Shown: positions 36,601 through 47,504 of the stretch, piece after piece
How the letters are laid out: each line of letters opens with the position of its first letter
Position numbering within the stretch: position 1 is the first letter of the stretch
Origin: Parelaphostrongylus tenuis
Lineage: Eukaryota; Nematoda; Chromadorea; Rhabditida; Metastrongylidae
Direction of reading: 5' to 3'
Length of the DNA: 64,000 nt
Assembly (NCBI GenBank): GCA_019055375.1
Contig: JAHQIW010007187.1
Location: 124,001-188,000 of the forward strand
Notes under the pieces: model-generated
The model's input: only the letters and a program-made list of their open reading frames with translations
Told to the model about the DNA's origin: nothing
The model's database searches: none
Position numbers and translations under genes: made by a program

Positions 36601-38028
36601 GGCTCTAATGAAGACGAATTCATCGATACGCTAGTCATTGAGATAAGTATAAAAACCTCGTGCTAGCTCATCAACAAAAGCAGGTCATCATCAAACGCCG
36701 ACGTTCAAGAAAAGTCGGAAATGAGGCCTGCTTTCGTATATGTTAGCCAGTGCTGATCCGACCACTACAGGATGCATTGTGATCGAAACAGCAAACATTT
36801 ACGGTCAACAATGGCTCGAGAATCGTGCTGTATCCTGGGGAACTACCAAACGTTATGCATGTCACTTCAGTATGACTAGAGTTCTGTATAAAAGTGCGAC
36901 GCTGAGAAAGCTAGTTCATTCGTGTGATTCCATTCTATTAGATTCGTCTCAATGGTCTAGCTACGAAGATCAGAATCGCAAGAAGAACAACTGCTTCGCA
37001 TACTCGCCTCGAATCATCGTCGCTCTGATTGAGGTGAAACCGCCAAAACGTTAAACACTATGACAAAGATACATAAGAACTTCGTGTCAGCTGACCTGCA
37101 AGAGGAGAATATTGATCACCCTTCAACACTAATTCGACTGCTGCAGGATGCATTATGATCGGAAGGGCAAATGTTACAGGTCGACAATCGCCCTGGGATC
37201 GTGCTGCATCCTATAAAACTGCCGAATTATGCTAGGTCATTCCAACATGTGCTGAAGTCCTCTATAAATAAGCAATCTAAAAATTCTACTCTATTCGTGT
37301 AATGATCCACTCTGCTCAATTACTCTCGATGATCTGGCCATGAAGATCAAAATGACAAGAAAAACAACTGTGTGGACACTCGATTCGAGTGAACGTGGCT
37401 CCGATGAAGGTGAAGCCGTCGCAATGTTAGCCATCAAAGCAAATATTTATCAGAACCTCGAATTAGCTCATGAATAAAAGCAAATTTTTGATCATGTCCA
37501 CCAAGCCGATGAAAGTCTGAATTAAAAGTCTGCTCATGTAATGTCAGCTTAAATTGATTCCACTGCCACAGGATGGATTGTGACTGGAGGAGCAAATAAT
37601 AAAATAAAAAATAGTTGATGAATTGATCTCTTCTCTAGTTGGAGCTTATGCGAGGGTGGTACCTCTTCTTCAAAACAACGGTTGACATTTCAGCGACTTC
37701 GCCATCATCAGAGCCGTGTTGTCAGGTGTAAGACGTCATTATAGAGCTGACGTTTAGTGGAAGTTGGTCTCTAACTTATTGCGAAATAAGGCAATTGAAA
37801 TCGGATGACAATCGTCAACGGATCGCCCTGCATTCTGTAGAAGAGCCGAGTGATACTGGGTCACTTCAGCAGTGCTGAGGTCTTCTATAAACAACTCTGC
37901 GGACGATACTTCACTCAATTCGCCTTGATGCTACGATTACGAGAATCGATATTGAAGCACGGTTACTTTGGACATTCGACTCAAGTCATCGTGACCCCAA
38001 TGAAAGCGAAACAGCCGAAACGTTCGCC
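36601..38028 (+). ncRNA. four decayed hammerhead motifs at regular spacing
   Basis: At 36601, 37021, 37396 and 37991 the units show variants of GGCT, CTGATGA, a stem-loop near AGGTGAAGCCGTC, GAAA, CGTT and AGCC. The majority sequence has a paired stem I (GGCT/AGCC), both core boxes and a GTT cleavage triplet. Each copy has at least one core change: CTAATGA with GATA; CTGATTGA with AAAA; CCGATGA with GCAA; CCAATGA. An extra A lies between the first box and stem II, so the fit is less exact than in the 43.9-kb family. Confidence 0.5.
37675..37722 (-). ncRNA. hammerhead motif on the minus strand
   Basis: Minus strand order: ACAACACGGCT, CTGATGA, a stem-loop with GCGA/TCGC, GAAA, TGTC, AACCGTTGT. 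Both core boxes are intact. Stem I pairs through GG/CC and ACAAC/GTTGT. Stem III is reduced to one pair, and GTC is the cleavage triplet. Stem II is offset by a small bulge. It lies in the insertion that splits the fourth array unit. Confidence 0.55.
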
Positions 38029-38099
38029 AAAACATTGATTCATAAAAACTACGCGTCAGTTCATCAATGAAATCGCAACATCACATCATAAACTACTGA

Positions 38100-39630
38100 T
38101 AAGATGTCCTCCTATGGATGAGGCCCAGCACAGCTTCTACCTTGAATAAGCTACCGACTGCTAACAAAAATTCTAGAAAAATGCCGACCAAAATCCTTAC
38201 ATAATCTTTTTCTAACTACATAAGCCATGAGAAATTCGTCTTTTCTCATTTTATTTATATGATACAGTAACACAGAATATTGTTGTTGATGATGAAAATA
38301 ATTGATATCTTTTTTGTGGGGGTCAATAACAGGGCCAAAAATTGAGTCTGGCCCTATGTCGAAAATTTAGAAAGGTAGTCAAAGAGAAAAAGGTCCACAT
38401 ACAAACGGGAAAGATTAAAAAGAAGGAAGATATTGCAGCTAAAAACAGCAGCACAGAACAATATCCGATTGCGGTGAGCCCATCAGTCTCCGTCGTGACT
38501 ACGACAGTGTCTTACAAGATCTTTAAAATACTGGTAACTTAGCAGTAAGATAGCTTGGTAGATCAATTTTTACCAGGAAGATTTCCGAAACAACACCTAT
38601 GCCGTGGGCTGAAGAGCGAACAAAGAGTGATAGCACAAAGTGTGGTGGCCCCGGGGGTATTGTGGTAGCTCACGCCCTCGGTGTGGGTGAAACGCGGGTT
38701 TAACTACTGTTTGGGGTCGAAAGTTCTGCATACCACTTAGTAGCATCCTTGTATGCATGATAACAACATCTAACGCCGCTATAACGGCAGAAAAATATAA
38801 AATTCTCCTGAAGAATAGTGGTACTTTGTTCAATAATTGCGAAATGAAAGCAAGAAAAAACATAGAATTAAAGTTCATAGTGGTCAATAACGAACAAATT
38901 CTGCTATACACTTAGAATTCAGGCTATTAATACTTCATATAGCGCCTCTCTGTGTCACACTTTACACATAATCTAATGGGCTCTCAAATGAAAAATGAGA
39001 GAATATGAGTTCCGTCAGGTGAGTGAAGTTCTACAAAGACAAGACTTTGAAAGAGACTTCTCTAAAAAAACTCGTTAAAACTGACATTCTAAACTGAATT
39101 ATTGAAATAATATTCGAAATGATAGGAGCGCGCCCAGCTTAGTGACCTCTGCCTGATCTGGTGGGTGTCGTAGGATCCCAGATAGTCTTGGCTCGATTTC
39201 GCATTCTTGGCTCACCCGACCTCCCATTACATCATGGGTACTCGCCTGGTACCAGACTCGCCTGGTCGATATGTAAACTGATCAGAGATCTCTTTCGCTC
39301 AACGAGCATAGGCTACTCCACCAATTCAACATCGCTGCGAATAGAATCGAATGTATAATGCATCTTAAAGGAACTGATTGATCTTAAGGGAAACTTGAGG
39401 CGAAAAATCAAATTAAAACAATGGATACAGCAGTCCGAACAGATGTGGGACTAGTGCAGAAACAGCAAACAAAAAACAAATCGATGGTGAGGATGTTTGC
39501 GTCACTGCTCATCCACAAACTCTAGCTTATAATTGCACTGACGACGATAGACTTCTAGAGGCATATGCTTCTCCCTGGTAAAAAAATAATAAAAAAAAAA
39601 ACTATAACTTCGCGCTGATAATTCAAGCAA
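38100..39630. other. no gene recognised
   Basis: AT-rich. An open frame at 38342-38542 plus (KKVHIQTGKIKKKEDIAAKN) has protein-like composition but no context. GC-rich bits at 38640-38700 and 39120-39260 look like repeat ends. Confidence 0.3.
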
Positions 39631-39916
39631 CAAGGACTATATGGTATATTTGATGGTAATGCCGAAGAAAAGTTTGCTATTATCCTCTCTACTAGCCAAT
39701 AATGATAGCGACCAACATAGGATGGATTGTCCAGTGAAAACGAGACAAATCACTGTCAACGGGTAATTAGCATCCAAATAATCTTCCATATGGAAGCATC
39801 GCCGAGTAAGCTTCCTCATGAGAGCGGTGTCCCTACGAGAATGATTCGACTCGTTCGACAACGAAGACGAAAACCCACAACGATGACGAACGATTGAGGG
39901 CAATAAACTCGAATAA

Positions 39917-39956
39917 TCGGCTTTGAAGAAGGTGAAGGCAGGGAGACGTTAGCCGA
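39917..39956 (+). ncRNA. decayed hammerhead with perfect stem I
   Basis: TCGGCT and AGCCGA pair fully. The core has changed (TTGAAGA for CTGANGA, GAGA for GAAA). It ends a lone copy of the array unit at about 39640-39990. Confidence 0.5.
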
Positions 39957-40234
39957 ATAAATTTATTTCCATCAACTTCGTGATATTGGCTCAATCAACA
40001 AGAAATATAAGACTGTCTGGTAAGAAAGTCGACGATCGCGAAACCCTTGAAGACTGGCGATCAAGAATGCATAGCAAAAGATGACAAGATGATGATGATG
40101 CACTCTATCGTCGATTCGATTCTCATTGATCAGGAAAAACATTACACCGATGACTCAAGAATGATTGATAGCAATACATAAAATTACACTGAAGAAGTTG
40201 CAGATTCAGACAAGTTATAAATCATTCACTAAGT

Positions 40235-40330
40235 CGTATGTGACGCAGTGATTAGGAGTGTCTTGCAACACACACATGGTCGTTCGCTCGACTCCGTGTA
40301 CGACGTTCACAAAACTTTCCATTCCACCGA
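40235..40330 (+). repeat. SINE family B head fragment
   Basis: GTGACGCAGTGATTAGGAGTG followed by GTTCGCTCGACTCCGTG gives A- and B-box-like blocks. Confidence 0.45.
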
Positions 40331-40439
40331 ATTCGAGAAGCCGATGACACATTTGTCTGGGTATACAGCAGTACCGACTTGATCCTCCAGTAGGCCACCA
40401 ATGGCCGTTCTAAAGATCAACTACTAAAGTACAACTTCA

Positions 40440-40520
40440 TCAATATATTTATATATACATATATGCACACAAGTATGTATGCATACATATGCACGTGTAT
40501 GTACATGCAGATACACACAT
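40440..40520. repeat. TATG/CATA microsatellite
   Basis: ATATATACATATATGCACAC and related alternating purine-pyrimidine sequence. Confidence 0.8.
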
Positions 40521-40991
40521 GCTTTTTCAAATGATGGTTCCACAAACATCTCCGATAGCTCACAATGACTGCGATTGTTATGAAATGATTTCAATGAGAA
40601 AGAATCGTCCCTTCATTCGTGGCAATTCACATAAAGTCACAATCGTTGACAAAACAAATGCTACACAGGCTTAAATTTAGCATCCTCACCAAGCATATAC
40701 TATATGCTAGTTCTTAAAACTCGAAAACAACCCGCTCAGACGGCGTGCACTTCTGCACCTCTCCAGGTAGACAATTATTTGACACCTTTTTCGCTGGATA
40801 GAGCGATTTTTTTTACTTCTAGTAATTACTCAACAGCTTAAATCACAGCAACGCTGAGCTTGTTCTGAAAACACCTTACTGCGTTGTAGCAGTGAAAAAA
40901 GATTGCGTTTCACACTCCGCACGCATTTTTCGTCAAGCTAGGGTCTGTGGATGGCTTTGTATCAAAATTGTTGATTAAATGTGCAAAATGG

Positions 40992-41060
40992 GCGTCAGCA
41001 GTGTAACGGATAGAGCACGCTTCCAGAAAGACTGAGGTGCAAGTTCTAGTCTAGCCCGGC
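40992..41060 (+). repeat. tRNA-like fragment
   Basis: AGTGTAACGGATAGAGCACG is A-box-like and GCAAGTTCTAGTCTAGCC is B-box-like, 35 bases apart. No acceptor stem closes, so it is a SINE head or tRNA relic rather than a tRNA gene. Confidence 0.45.
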
Positions 41061-42449
41061 GCTAAAATTTGCCATCACTCTGTAACACTGGGTTTGTTAA
41101 ATAATTGACAGTATAAATCCTAGTGATTTTGAAGCTAGATATTTTGAAAATGTCTTCATAAGTAAGAGCGTTGCAAGAGCAAACAGAAAATCACGTTTCA
41201 CCTTCATAGTTTTACCTATGAGATGCAATGCTTTTTTGCTAGTTCCCCGCGCTAGGCACCAGGAATGTGGGTGCTTTCTTGCTAGTTCCCCGCTGTATTG
41301 TGCCAGGCGTGTAGAGAAAAATATGAAGCACCGGAGCACACCGAAAGTCTTGAAATCTTTCAGAACGAAAAAAAGCTCTGATTGAGTAACAAAAATTACG
41401 CACCACTTGCGAATCGCGCTGCGTGACCGAGCAACTGCCGTCCCGACCCGGTGGGTTAATCGAAAGTCCTATTCTCGCTCTAGAGCCACAAAAATCGTTA
41501 GTTCTCAAAGAAGCTTGTGCGGTACTTCAACAGACAAATCGGACATATCCATAGTCATAAAAAGCCTCCAGATCGCTCTGATTAGATAGAACGACGACGT
41601 GATGAGGCCCTCCAATAGGCCGGCGTTTTCAAAAAGGATGCCCACTAGAGCTATGCATGAGTTGTGAGAGCTACAACTAGTTGAGGCTAGTTCTGAGGCT
41701 GAGTCAAATGACAGGTTATTTGAATAATCATAGTCAGGCAGAGCGAGATTCAAACCAGAACCAATAACATTTCCAACTTTTCATGCAGTCAAATGACCGA
41801 ATAACTACTAACAGGCAGCAAAAACCGGTTCTAGATCATAAATATTACGCAAATGAACTCAAATGATGAGGCATGGCTTTCAACAGACGAGCTGAAACGT
41901 TGAAAAACTCGAGTTATTGTTGACGATGACTAATAACGCATTCACACACTTAGACACACTTAGATGGTCCGTCTTCACTAGTTGTGCAGACCCCAGCACA
42001 TATTCCAAACGGTATAGTGCTGCTCGTGCATATGATATTCCTTGGTTTCCTGAAATGACCTTGTGAAGGCGTTTTCAGGTCTTCACGATGTCGTTTCCAA
42101 GGAAAGGATTTCGGCAATGGATCCTTGGTTGGGCTTCCTACTTGTTGATTCAGAGATGGTGTTAGGCCGAAACCAGAAGCAGAAGTATGGAAGACAATCA
42201 ACCGCCCGCTCACGGATGATGTCAAATACGAAATATTGTATACAGAGGGGAAAAGAAGGAAAAAGCTCTCAGCGTTCACCCTGGAAAGATGAAAGGCTTG
42301 TGAGCTTCGGAAGCGGTATCAAACTATCAACCGCGTATGGGTGTGGCAGGACATCTCTGACCACTGCAGAAGACCTCCTTATTTGATGTTATGAATAGAA
42401 AATCTGTGGAATCTCCTAGATGAATCTCATCTACACGACTGTTGGTGGT

Positions 42450-43170
42450 CTTCCACCGACCCGTTGGCCAGATTTCTTCACGAAAGCTGTAGAAGAGAGA
42501 TATGATGCTCAGCGAATCCCCATAGAGAGGAGGACCCACTGGGCTACTCTTGCACGCGATAAGGAAAAATGGAAGTGTTGCTGGTACCAGTTCGAGTCAC
42601 TCAACGATCAACGGGACGACAGGTGACAGGTGGCACGACTGTTTCGCATGAAACAGAGAAATCAGCCCGCGATTGCTCATAAAGGAAAAGCCGAACAGAA
42701 GCACCCCACGTCCAGGCGTTGCCTCATCGCGGCGCCAGTCAGAAAATATCTGCATCCATAAAATTCGATCCGGAAAGCTTTTTGTGCACATCTGAAGCAC
42801 CGAAAAGGTTGGATCAGTTCTAGGTATCTTGAAGAACTTAGAGTCAGATGCGAAACTTTCCTCAAGAAAAAAAAGAGGCTTTGAAATCAATCATGCCATT
42901 CTACGATGTTATCTGATAGAGCGGGATTTTGCTTGCCATAATGAGTCTCCAGAAAGAAAGCTGGGTAATCAAATACGTACTTATTAGGGGGGAATCATCT
43001 GTATCACTTGTCGTCCCGTTGATCGTCGAGTGACTCGAGCGGGTACCAGCAACACTTCCCTTTTTCCCTATCGCGTGCAAGAGTAGCCCAATGGGTCCTC
43101 CTCGCTATAGGGATTCGCTGAGCGTCATATCTTTCTTCTGATCTTTTCGTGAAGAAATCGGACCAAGGGG
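42450..43170. mobile_element. foldback made of two RTE 3' ends
   Basis: The plus strand at 42450-42626 reads LPPTRWPDFFTKAVEERYDA, IERRTHWATLARDKEKWKCC and FESLNDQRDDR with a stop: the C-terminus of an RTE protein in one open frame. An inverted copy of the same segment lies at about 43005-43165. The roughly 400-base spacer reads nothing clear. Next to the inverted copy, minus-strand 43165-43325 has a protein-like frame (NKILTVDELVNLFPFEEIRS) of unknown origin. Confidence 0.75.
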
Positions 43171-43673
43171 TCGGTGGTCTTCATGCAGAATCTCAGAACT
43201 CCCTCTTTGAGGGATCTCGCCCGAGTAATCGCGAGGGCACCTGGCGCGTCCCCAGGTGGTTTCATTGATCTTATCTCCTCAAAGGGGAATAGGTTGACTA
43301 ATTCATCTACAGTCAAAATCTTATTCAATCCACTGAGGAACCCATGATTATAGAACTATTTTGATGGTCTAAACTGCCATCAAAAATGGAAAAAGCTAAT
43401 AAGATACGAAAGACCTATGGGAGAGGGTTGAAGACATAACGATAGCGATTGGCCATTAGATAACGGGATTCACAAAGAATATTATGAATCGATTAATAAA
43501 TAGAGATGAACGATAAAAATGTAGATCGAGATGAATTAATAAGGACCGTTGAAGATTAGTGAATAGAGAGATCAAAACAGACCATTAAAGAGAGAAGAAC
43601 GATTGAAGATGCCTGATAATCATTTTTTGAGCCACGCATGTCAATGGCCTAACAATGAGGGCTGACTCATAAA

Positions 43674-43716
43674 GCCCGATACACATGTTTCGATCTTGCA
43701 ACCTCGTCACTCGGGC
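43674..43716 (-). ncRNA. hammerhead ribozyme, core mutated (C3 to G)
   Basis: Minus strand order: GCCCGA, GTGACGA, GGTT-GCAA-GATC, GAAA, CATGTGTA, TCGGGC. All stems pair (two G-T wobbles in stem II), but the first core base is G instead of C, a change expected to abolish cleavage. Confidence 0.75.
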
Positions 43717-43928
43717 AGTCACCCTTCCTCGTCTTTTGCCAATCCTGTGTGGGTGCTTCAGTCCCCTCACTAAGAGTTAGCGACACGAACGTTTTACACT
43801 CTATGTCCAGTGAGAATCTCACCAAATACAGCGTGTTGTGCACTCGATTGCTTGTGGCTAGTCGCTAACTCTTAGTGTGGGGACTGGAGCACCCACACAG
43901 GATTGGCAAAAGACGAGGAAGGGTAACT

Positions 43929-43971
43929 GCCCGACTGACGAGATCGCAAGATCGAAACACGTGTATCGGGC
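43929..43971 (+). ncRNA. hammerhead ribozyme, type I, complete
   Basis: Order: GCCCGA (stem I), CTGACGA (matches the CUGANGA core), GATC-GCAA-GATC (stem II closed by a GNRA tetraloop), GAAA (core), CACGTGTA, TCGGGC (stem I). After GAA, the A of the core pairs with the U of GUA and C with G around an ACGU loop, giving a minimal stem III. The cleavage triplet is GUA, so the cut is expected after 43965. Stem I has six Watson-Crick pairs. Nothing in the consensus is violated. Confidence 0.85.
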
Positions 43972-44950
43972 TCTATAATAAGTCAGCCCTCTTTGGTAGA
44001 TCACTGACATGAGTGGCTCAAAAATGATTACCAGGCATATTGAAATTTGAGCTGTGGTCTCAAGAAAGCACTCGAAACGAAAGAAAAGATTGAAGATTAA
44101 AGAGGCAAGAGATCAAAGAAGATTAGTAGAGAACAACTAGTAGATAAGAAGGGAGATCAAAATAAATCGATTGAGAGCGCGAAAAAATTATCGATCAAAT
44201 AGGAAACGGAACAAAGCAGGTCGATAAAGAGGGGAAAGATTAGTGATTAGGGAAAAGAAAGAAGATCACAGTATATCAGTAAAACGAGGAGAAATCGGTA
44301 GAGAGAGAGATCAAAGCAAATCGATAGAGAGGAGAAAGATTAGCAATAGAAAAAAAGATCAAAGTAGATCGATAAAGGGGGGAAAAAACTTAGTGAATAA
44401 GGACGTAGATCAAAGCGGATCAGCATGGAGCGTGGAGAGACTAACGAATAAAGAGAGCAGGGACTGGACTAGTTAAATTAGAAGACGAAAACAACTAGTA
44501 TACAAAAAAGGAGATCAAAATAAATCGATCAACGGAAGAAACTGTGTTAAACGGAGAGGTAAGCCAGAGCAGATCAAAGTGTATCAATATAGAGAGAGGA
44601 TAGATTGGTAGGGAGAGGGGACGTCAAAGAAAGTCAATGAAAAGCGTGGGAAAATCAAAGCAAATCAATAAAAAGCGTGGGAAAATTCGTAAACAGAGAG
44701 GGAAGAGATCAAAGCAGATCGACAAAAAGGAGAAAGAGTTCAAAAATAGAGAGAGAAAAGATCACGGTAGATCACTGAAAGAAGAACAGCAGGTGGTGGA
44801 TGAGGAGGGAGATCATAGCAAATCAATCAATGCTATCGATGAGAAAATCAATCGATGAGGAGAGAAATAGTGTTAAGTAGAAGGAGGGGCGAAAGCAGAT
44901 CAAAGTGGGATCGATAAAAAACCACAGGACACTCTTTACAGTAGAGTGAG

Positions 44951-45520
44951 AGCAACAATCAGTGATACGAGTAATGAACCGACCAACGCCGCCCACTCAT
45001 GTGCAAGGATGCTTTCAGAAAGCTAAAGCTGCGCGTTTGTTCTGGTGTGTTGACCGCAGTTGCGGATAGCCACGTTACAGTATGCGGGAGTGGCCTACGC
45101 TCTTCGAATATTTATTCAGTACTTTTATTCGTACAGTGTGATATTGATCGGTTCACGTGCGATTTATTGATTTTCACACCGATATTGATTGATATCGATT
45201 GAGTTCTACGCGATGCGATCCTCTATACTGGTCAAGAAGGGTGTTTTGGTGCCGAAATTTACATTTATTGGTAGAAATTTTTTCATTCCATTTCGATTAT
45301 TTTCATTTTTTTGGGTTATTTTTCTCCTTCCTTTTCTTTTTCTTCCACTTCTCTTTCTTTGCCGTTATATCCGTTCTGATCATAGTATTGAAATCAGTCC
45401 TTAAAAGCCTAATAGCTTTTGAATAGTGTTTTGAAGGCCATTATGAGTTGGCGGGAATTCTCCGGACTCTCTCGTTTTTGTTGACTATTTTCCATCCAAT
45501 AATCGGTTTCATCTCTTCTA
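44951..45520. other. no gene recognised
   Basis: Two short overlapping open frames at 44999-45426 plus show no recognisable domain. Confidence 0.3.
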
Positions 45521-45527
45521 AAAGAAC

Positions 45528-45690
45528 TGAGTGGTGAGCAAAAATACGACCTCAGGCGGGAGTCGAACTCGCGAACCCCGTGGTGGCACAAATGTACCTC
45601 GGTGGTGTAGTGGTAGCACGCGTCCCCGGTATGTATGGATGAAACGTGGGTTCGACTCCCGCCTGAGGTCGTGTTTTTGCTCACCACTCA
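45528..45690. mobile_element. tRNA-cored palindromic element, copy 1
   Basis: Arms of about 46 bases: TGAGTGGTGAGCAAAAATACG and ACCTCAGGCGGGAGTCGAAC on the left, inverted on the right (45645-45690). The right arm is also the 3' half of a tRNA-like sequence at 45596-45669, with acceptor ACCTCGG/CTGAGGT, D-arm, T-arm GTGGG/CCCGC and B box GGTTCGACTCC. The anticodon loop is 11 bases, so it is not a working tRNA. Confidence 0.75.
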
Positions 45691-45937
45691 ATTCTCTTAG
45701 GAATGTATTTTCCATGTATTTAAGCTTTTGTTTTTACTATTGTTTAGAGCAGCTTCTTGCGGTTGTTTTCGTATATAACACTTATACATTTGTTTTGAGA
45801 TGGAACTGTCACGAAGGCAAAAACGATTGTTGACGTAACATTAGTAACGTTGATTGCTAAACCAGCACTTGGACCCAAACGGTACTTGTGTGGCATCAAC
45901 AATCGCTTTTGCCCTCGGGATAATTAAATCTTAAAAC

Positions 45938-46520
45938 AATTGTATCACCTGTCGTCCCGATGATCGTCGAGTGACTCGAGCGGGTACCAGCAACTCTTCC
46001 ATTTTTCCCTATCGCGTGCAAGAGTAGCCCAGTGGGTCCTCCTCGCTCTAGGGATTCGCTGCGCATCATATCTTTCTTCTAACTTTCGTGAAGAAATCGG
46101 ACCAACGGGTCAGTGGTCTTCCTTTAGAGCGCTTGATGTCCCGAGGAATTCAGTCGGTAACGGCTCTCGTTTATCGGTTTTCGTTGAAGCGCACCACGTG
46201 TCCGGCCCCACCTTAATTTGGTTGGCCTGATATGTAGAAAAAACATTCATAAATTTAGCATATCAGACGACAGCGATGGACGAGAGCCGTTACCGACTGG
46301 ATTCCGCGGGACATCAAGCGCTCTACAGGAAAGACCACCGACCCGTTGGTCCGATTTCTTCACGAAAGCGATAGAAGAAAGATATGATGCTCAGCGAATC
46401 CCCCAGAGCGAGGAGGACCCACTGGGCTACTCTTGCACGCGATAGGGAAAAATGGAAGGGTTGCTGGTACCCGCTCGAGTCACTCGACGATCAACGGGGC
46501 GACAGGTGATACAGGTGATC
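45938..46520. mobile_element. second RTE 3'-end foldback
   Basis: Inverted copies of about 230 bases at 45938-46175 (minus) and 46270-46520 (plus). The plus copy encodes, across a shift, the end of an RTE protein (RPPTRWSDFFTKAIEERYDA). The spacer is about 90 bases. It is the same type as 42450-43170 but an independent event, since the copies differ. Confidence 0.8.
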
Positions 46521-46891
46521 ATGTCAAAATAACCGCAAGAAGCTGCTCTAAGAGCTAGTAAAATGGAAACTAATGCATGAAATATAATCAAGACGAGAAC
46601 ATCGGGAAAATTTCTTGTCAGCTCAGTAAATACCGTTCCGTTTGTATCGAGTTTGTACGCGTGGTCGTGAAATGCTCAGCGAAAATTGAATAGTGCAAGT
46701 TTTTTATAAGTTTTCTTAACAAAATAGTCGAGTCGAAATTAAAAGTATAAGGGGATAAAACTCTCGGTTGTAATTGATCCATGAGATGTGCCATATGCAA
46801 TCAACTCCATAGGTTTTGGAGTGATTGGATGCCTATCTGACCTTTATAATGATCCTGGTGACTGATCGATGAATTCAGTCAATGCCGCTAA

Positions 46892-47110
46892 CGTCACAGA
46901 TCAATCGGATCCCAATTTAATAACCCCGGAGGGATGACAGATTGGGTGAGCTATCAGCATGGATATTCTAGCACGTCAATCGGGTCCCAATCTAATGAAC
47001 CCGGAGGGATGAAAGATTGGGTGAGCTATCTGCATGGATATCCTCGCAGGTCAGTCGGGTCCCAATTTAATGACCCCGGAGGGATGAACGGTTGGTGAGC
47101 CATCAACATC
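46892..47110 (+). repeat. 75-bp satellite, three copies
   Basis: TCAATCGGRTCCCAATYTAAT, then CCCGGAGGGATGA and GATTGGGTGAGCTATC recur with starts near 46901, 46977 and 47051. Spacers are not unique, so it is not CRISPR. Confidence 0.9.
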
Positions 47111-47504
47111 GGTCAAACCATTGACCACCTATGCGTCGCTAGGCACCTCTAACTACTGCGCCACTCGCGCAGATTCAATTAGCTTAACTTATCTGTTCCT
47201 GTTTTTTTGCGTATCTTTAACTCTTGAAAAATTGTATTGTTCGTGGAGTTATAGTTCATACCTGATCATTTACCTTTTATCGGCAGTTTTGAGAATCACC
47301 AGACGAGGGCTCTTAAAAAGTCGAACGAAATAAATCGACTAACGCATGTTTTGTGTAAGCGTAAGCCTAAGAAGCTAGCCGATAAGAATCAATCGATATC
47401 ACCTACAAGATTCTTTTTATCTAACTGTTTTTATAGCAGTACTACCACGTCACGACTATCTATCTAGGAATGTTGAGTGAGAGGTGAACTTTGAGGACCT
47501 TAGA

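Larger units (their letters stand above)
36310..38090 (+). repeat. tandem array of about 0.4-kb hammerhead-type units
   Basis: Four diverged units. The marker CTGCAGGATGCATTRTGATCG and its variants falls near 36341, 36755, 37130 and 37556 (spacing 414, 376, 426). Each unit also has 'GATCGTGCTG.ATCC' and 'GTTCTCTATAAA' blocks and ends in a decayed hammerhead (36601, 37021, 37396, 37991). The last unit is split by about 200 bases. Loose copies lie at 39640-39990 and 58555-58810. The short open frames inside are not genes. Confidence 0.75.
43609..44038. mobile_element. 430-bp palindromic element with a hammerhead in each arm
   Basis: Arms of about 176 bases (43609-43784, 43861-44038) are near-perfect inverted copies around a 75-base loop. 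Matching blocks include GAGCCACKCATGTCA, CAATCCTGTGTGGGTGCT and CACTAAGAGTTAGCG. The right arm holds an intact hammerhead (plus). The left arm holds the same ribozyme on the minus strand with its first core base changed. A half copy lies at 48365-48530. There is no coding capacity. Confidence 0.85.
43380..44950. repeat. purine-rich degenerate minisatellite
   Basis: Variants of AGAGATCAAAGCAGATCGAT and AAAGATTAGTGAATAG recur every 40-60 bases on both sides of a 430-base palindrome (43609-44038) that has inserted into it. Lysine/arginine-rich open frames here are by-products. Confidence 0.8.

Noticed and set aside
41848..41890. Hammerhead-like TGATGAGGC...GAAACG
   Set aside because: The first core base is lost and stem III and the cleavage triplet are absent; probably a very old relative, not counted.
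45596..45669. Functional tRNA gene
   Set aside because: The anticodon loop has 11 bases and no U33, and the sequence is an arm of a palindrome.
46892..47110. CRISPR-like array
   Set aside because: The 75-base units are directly abutting with no unique spacers, in a eukaryotic genome.
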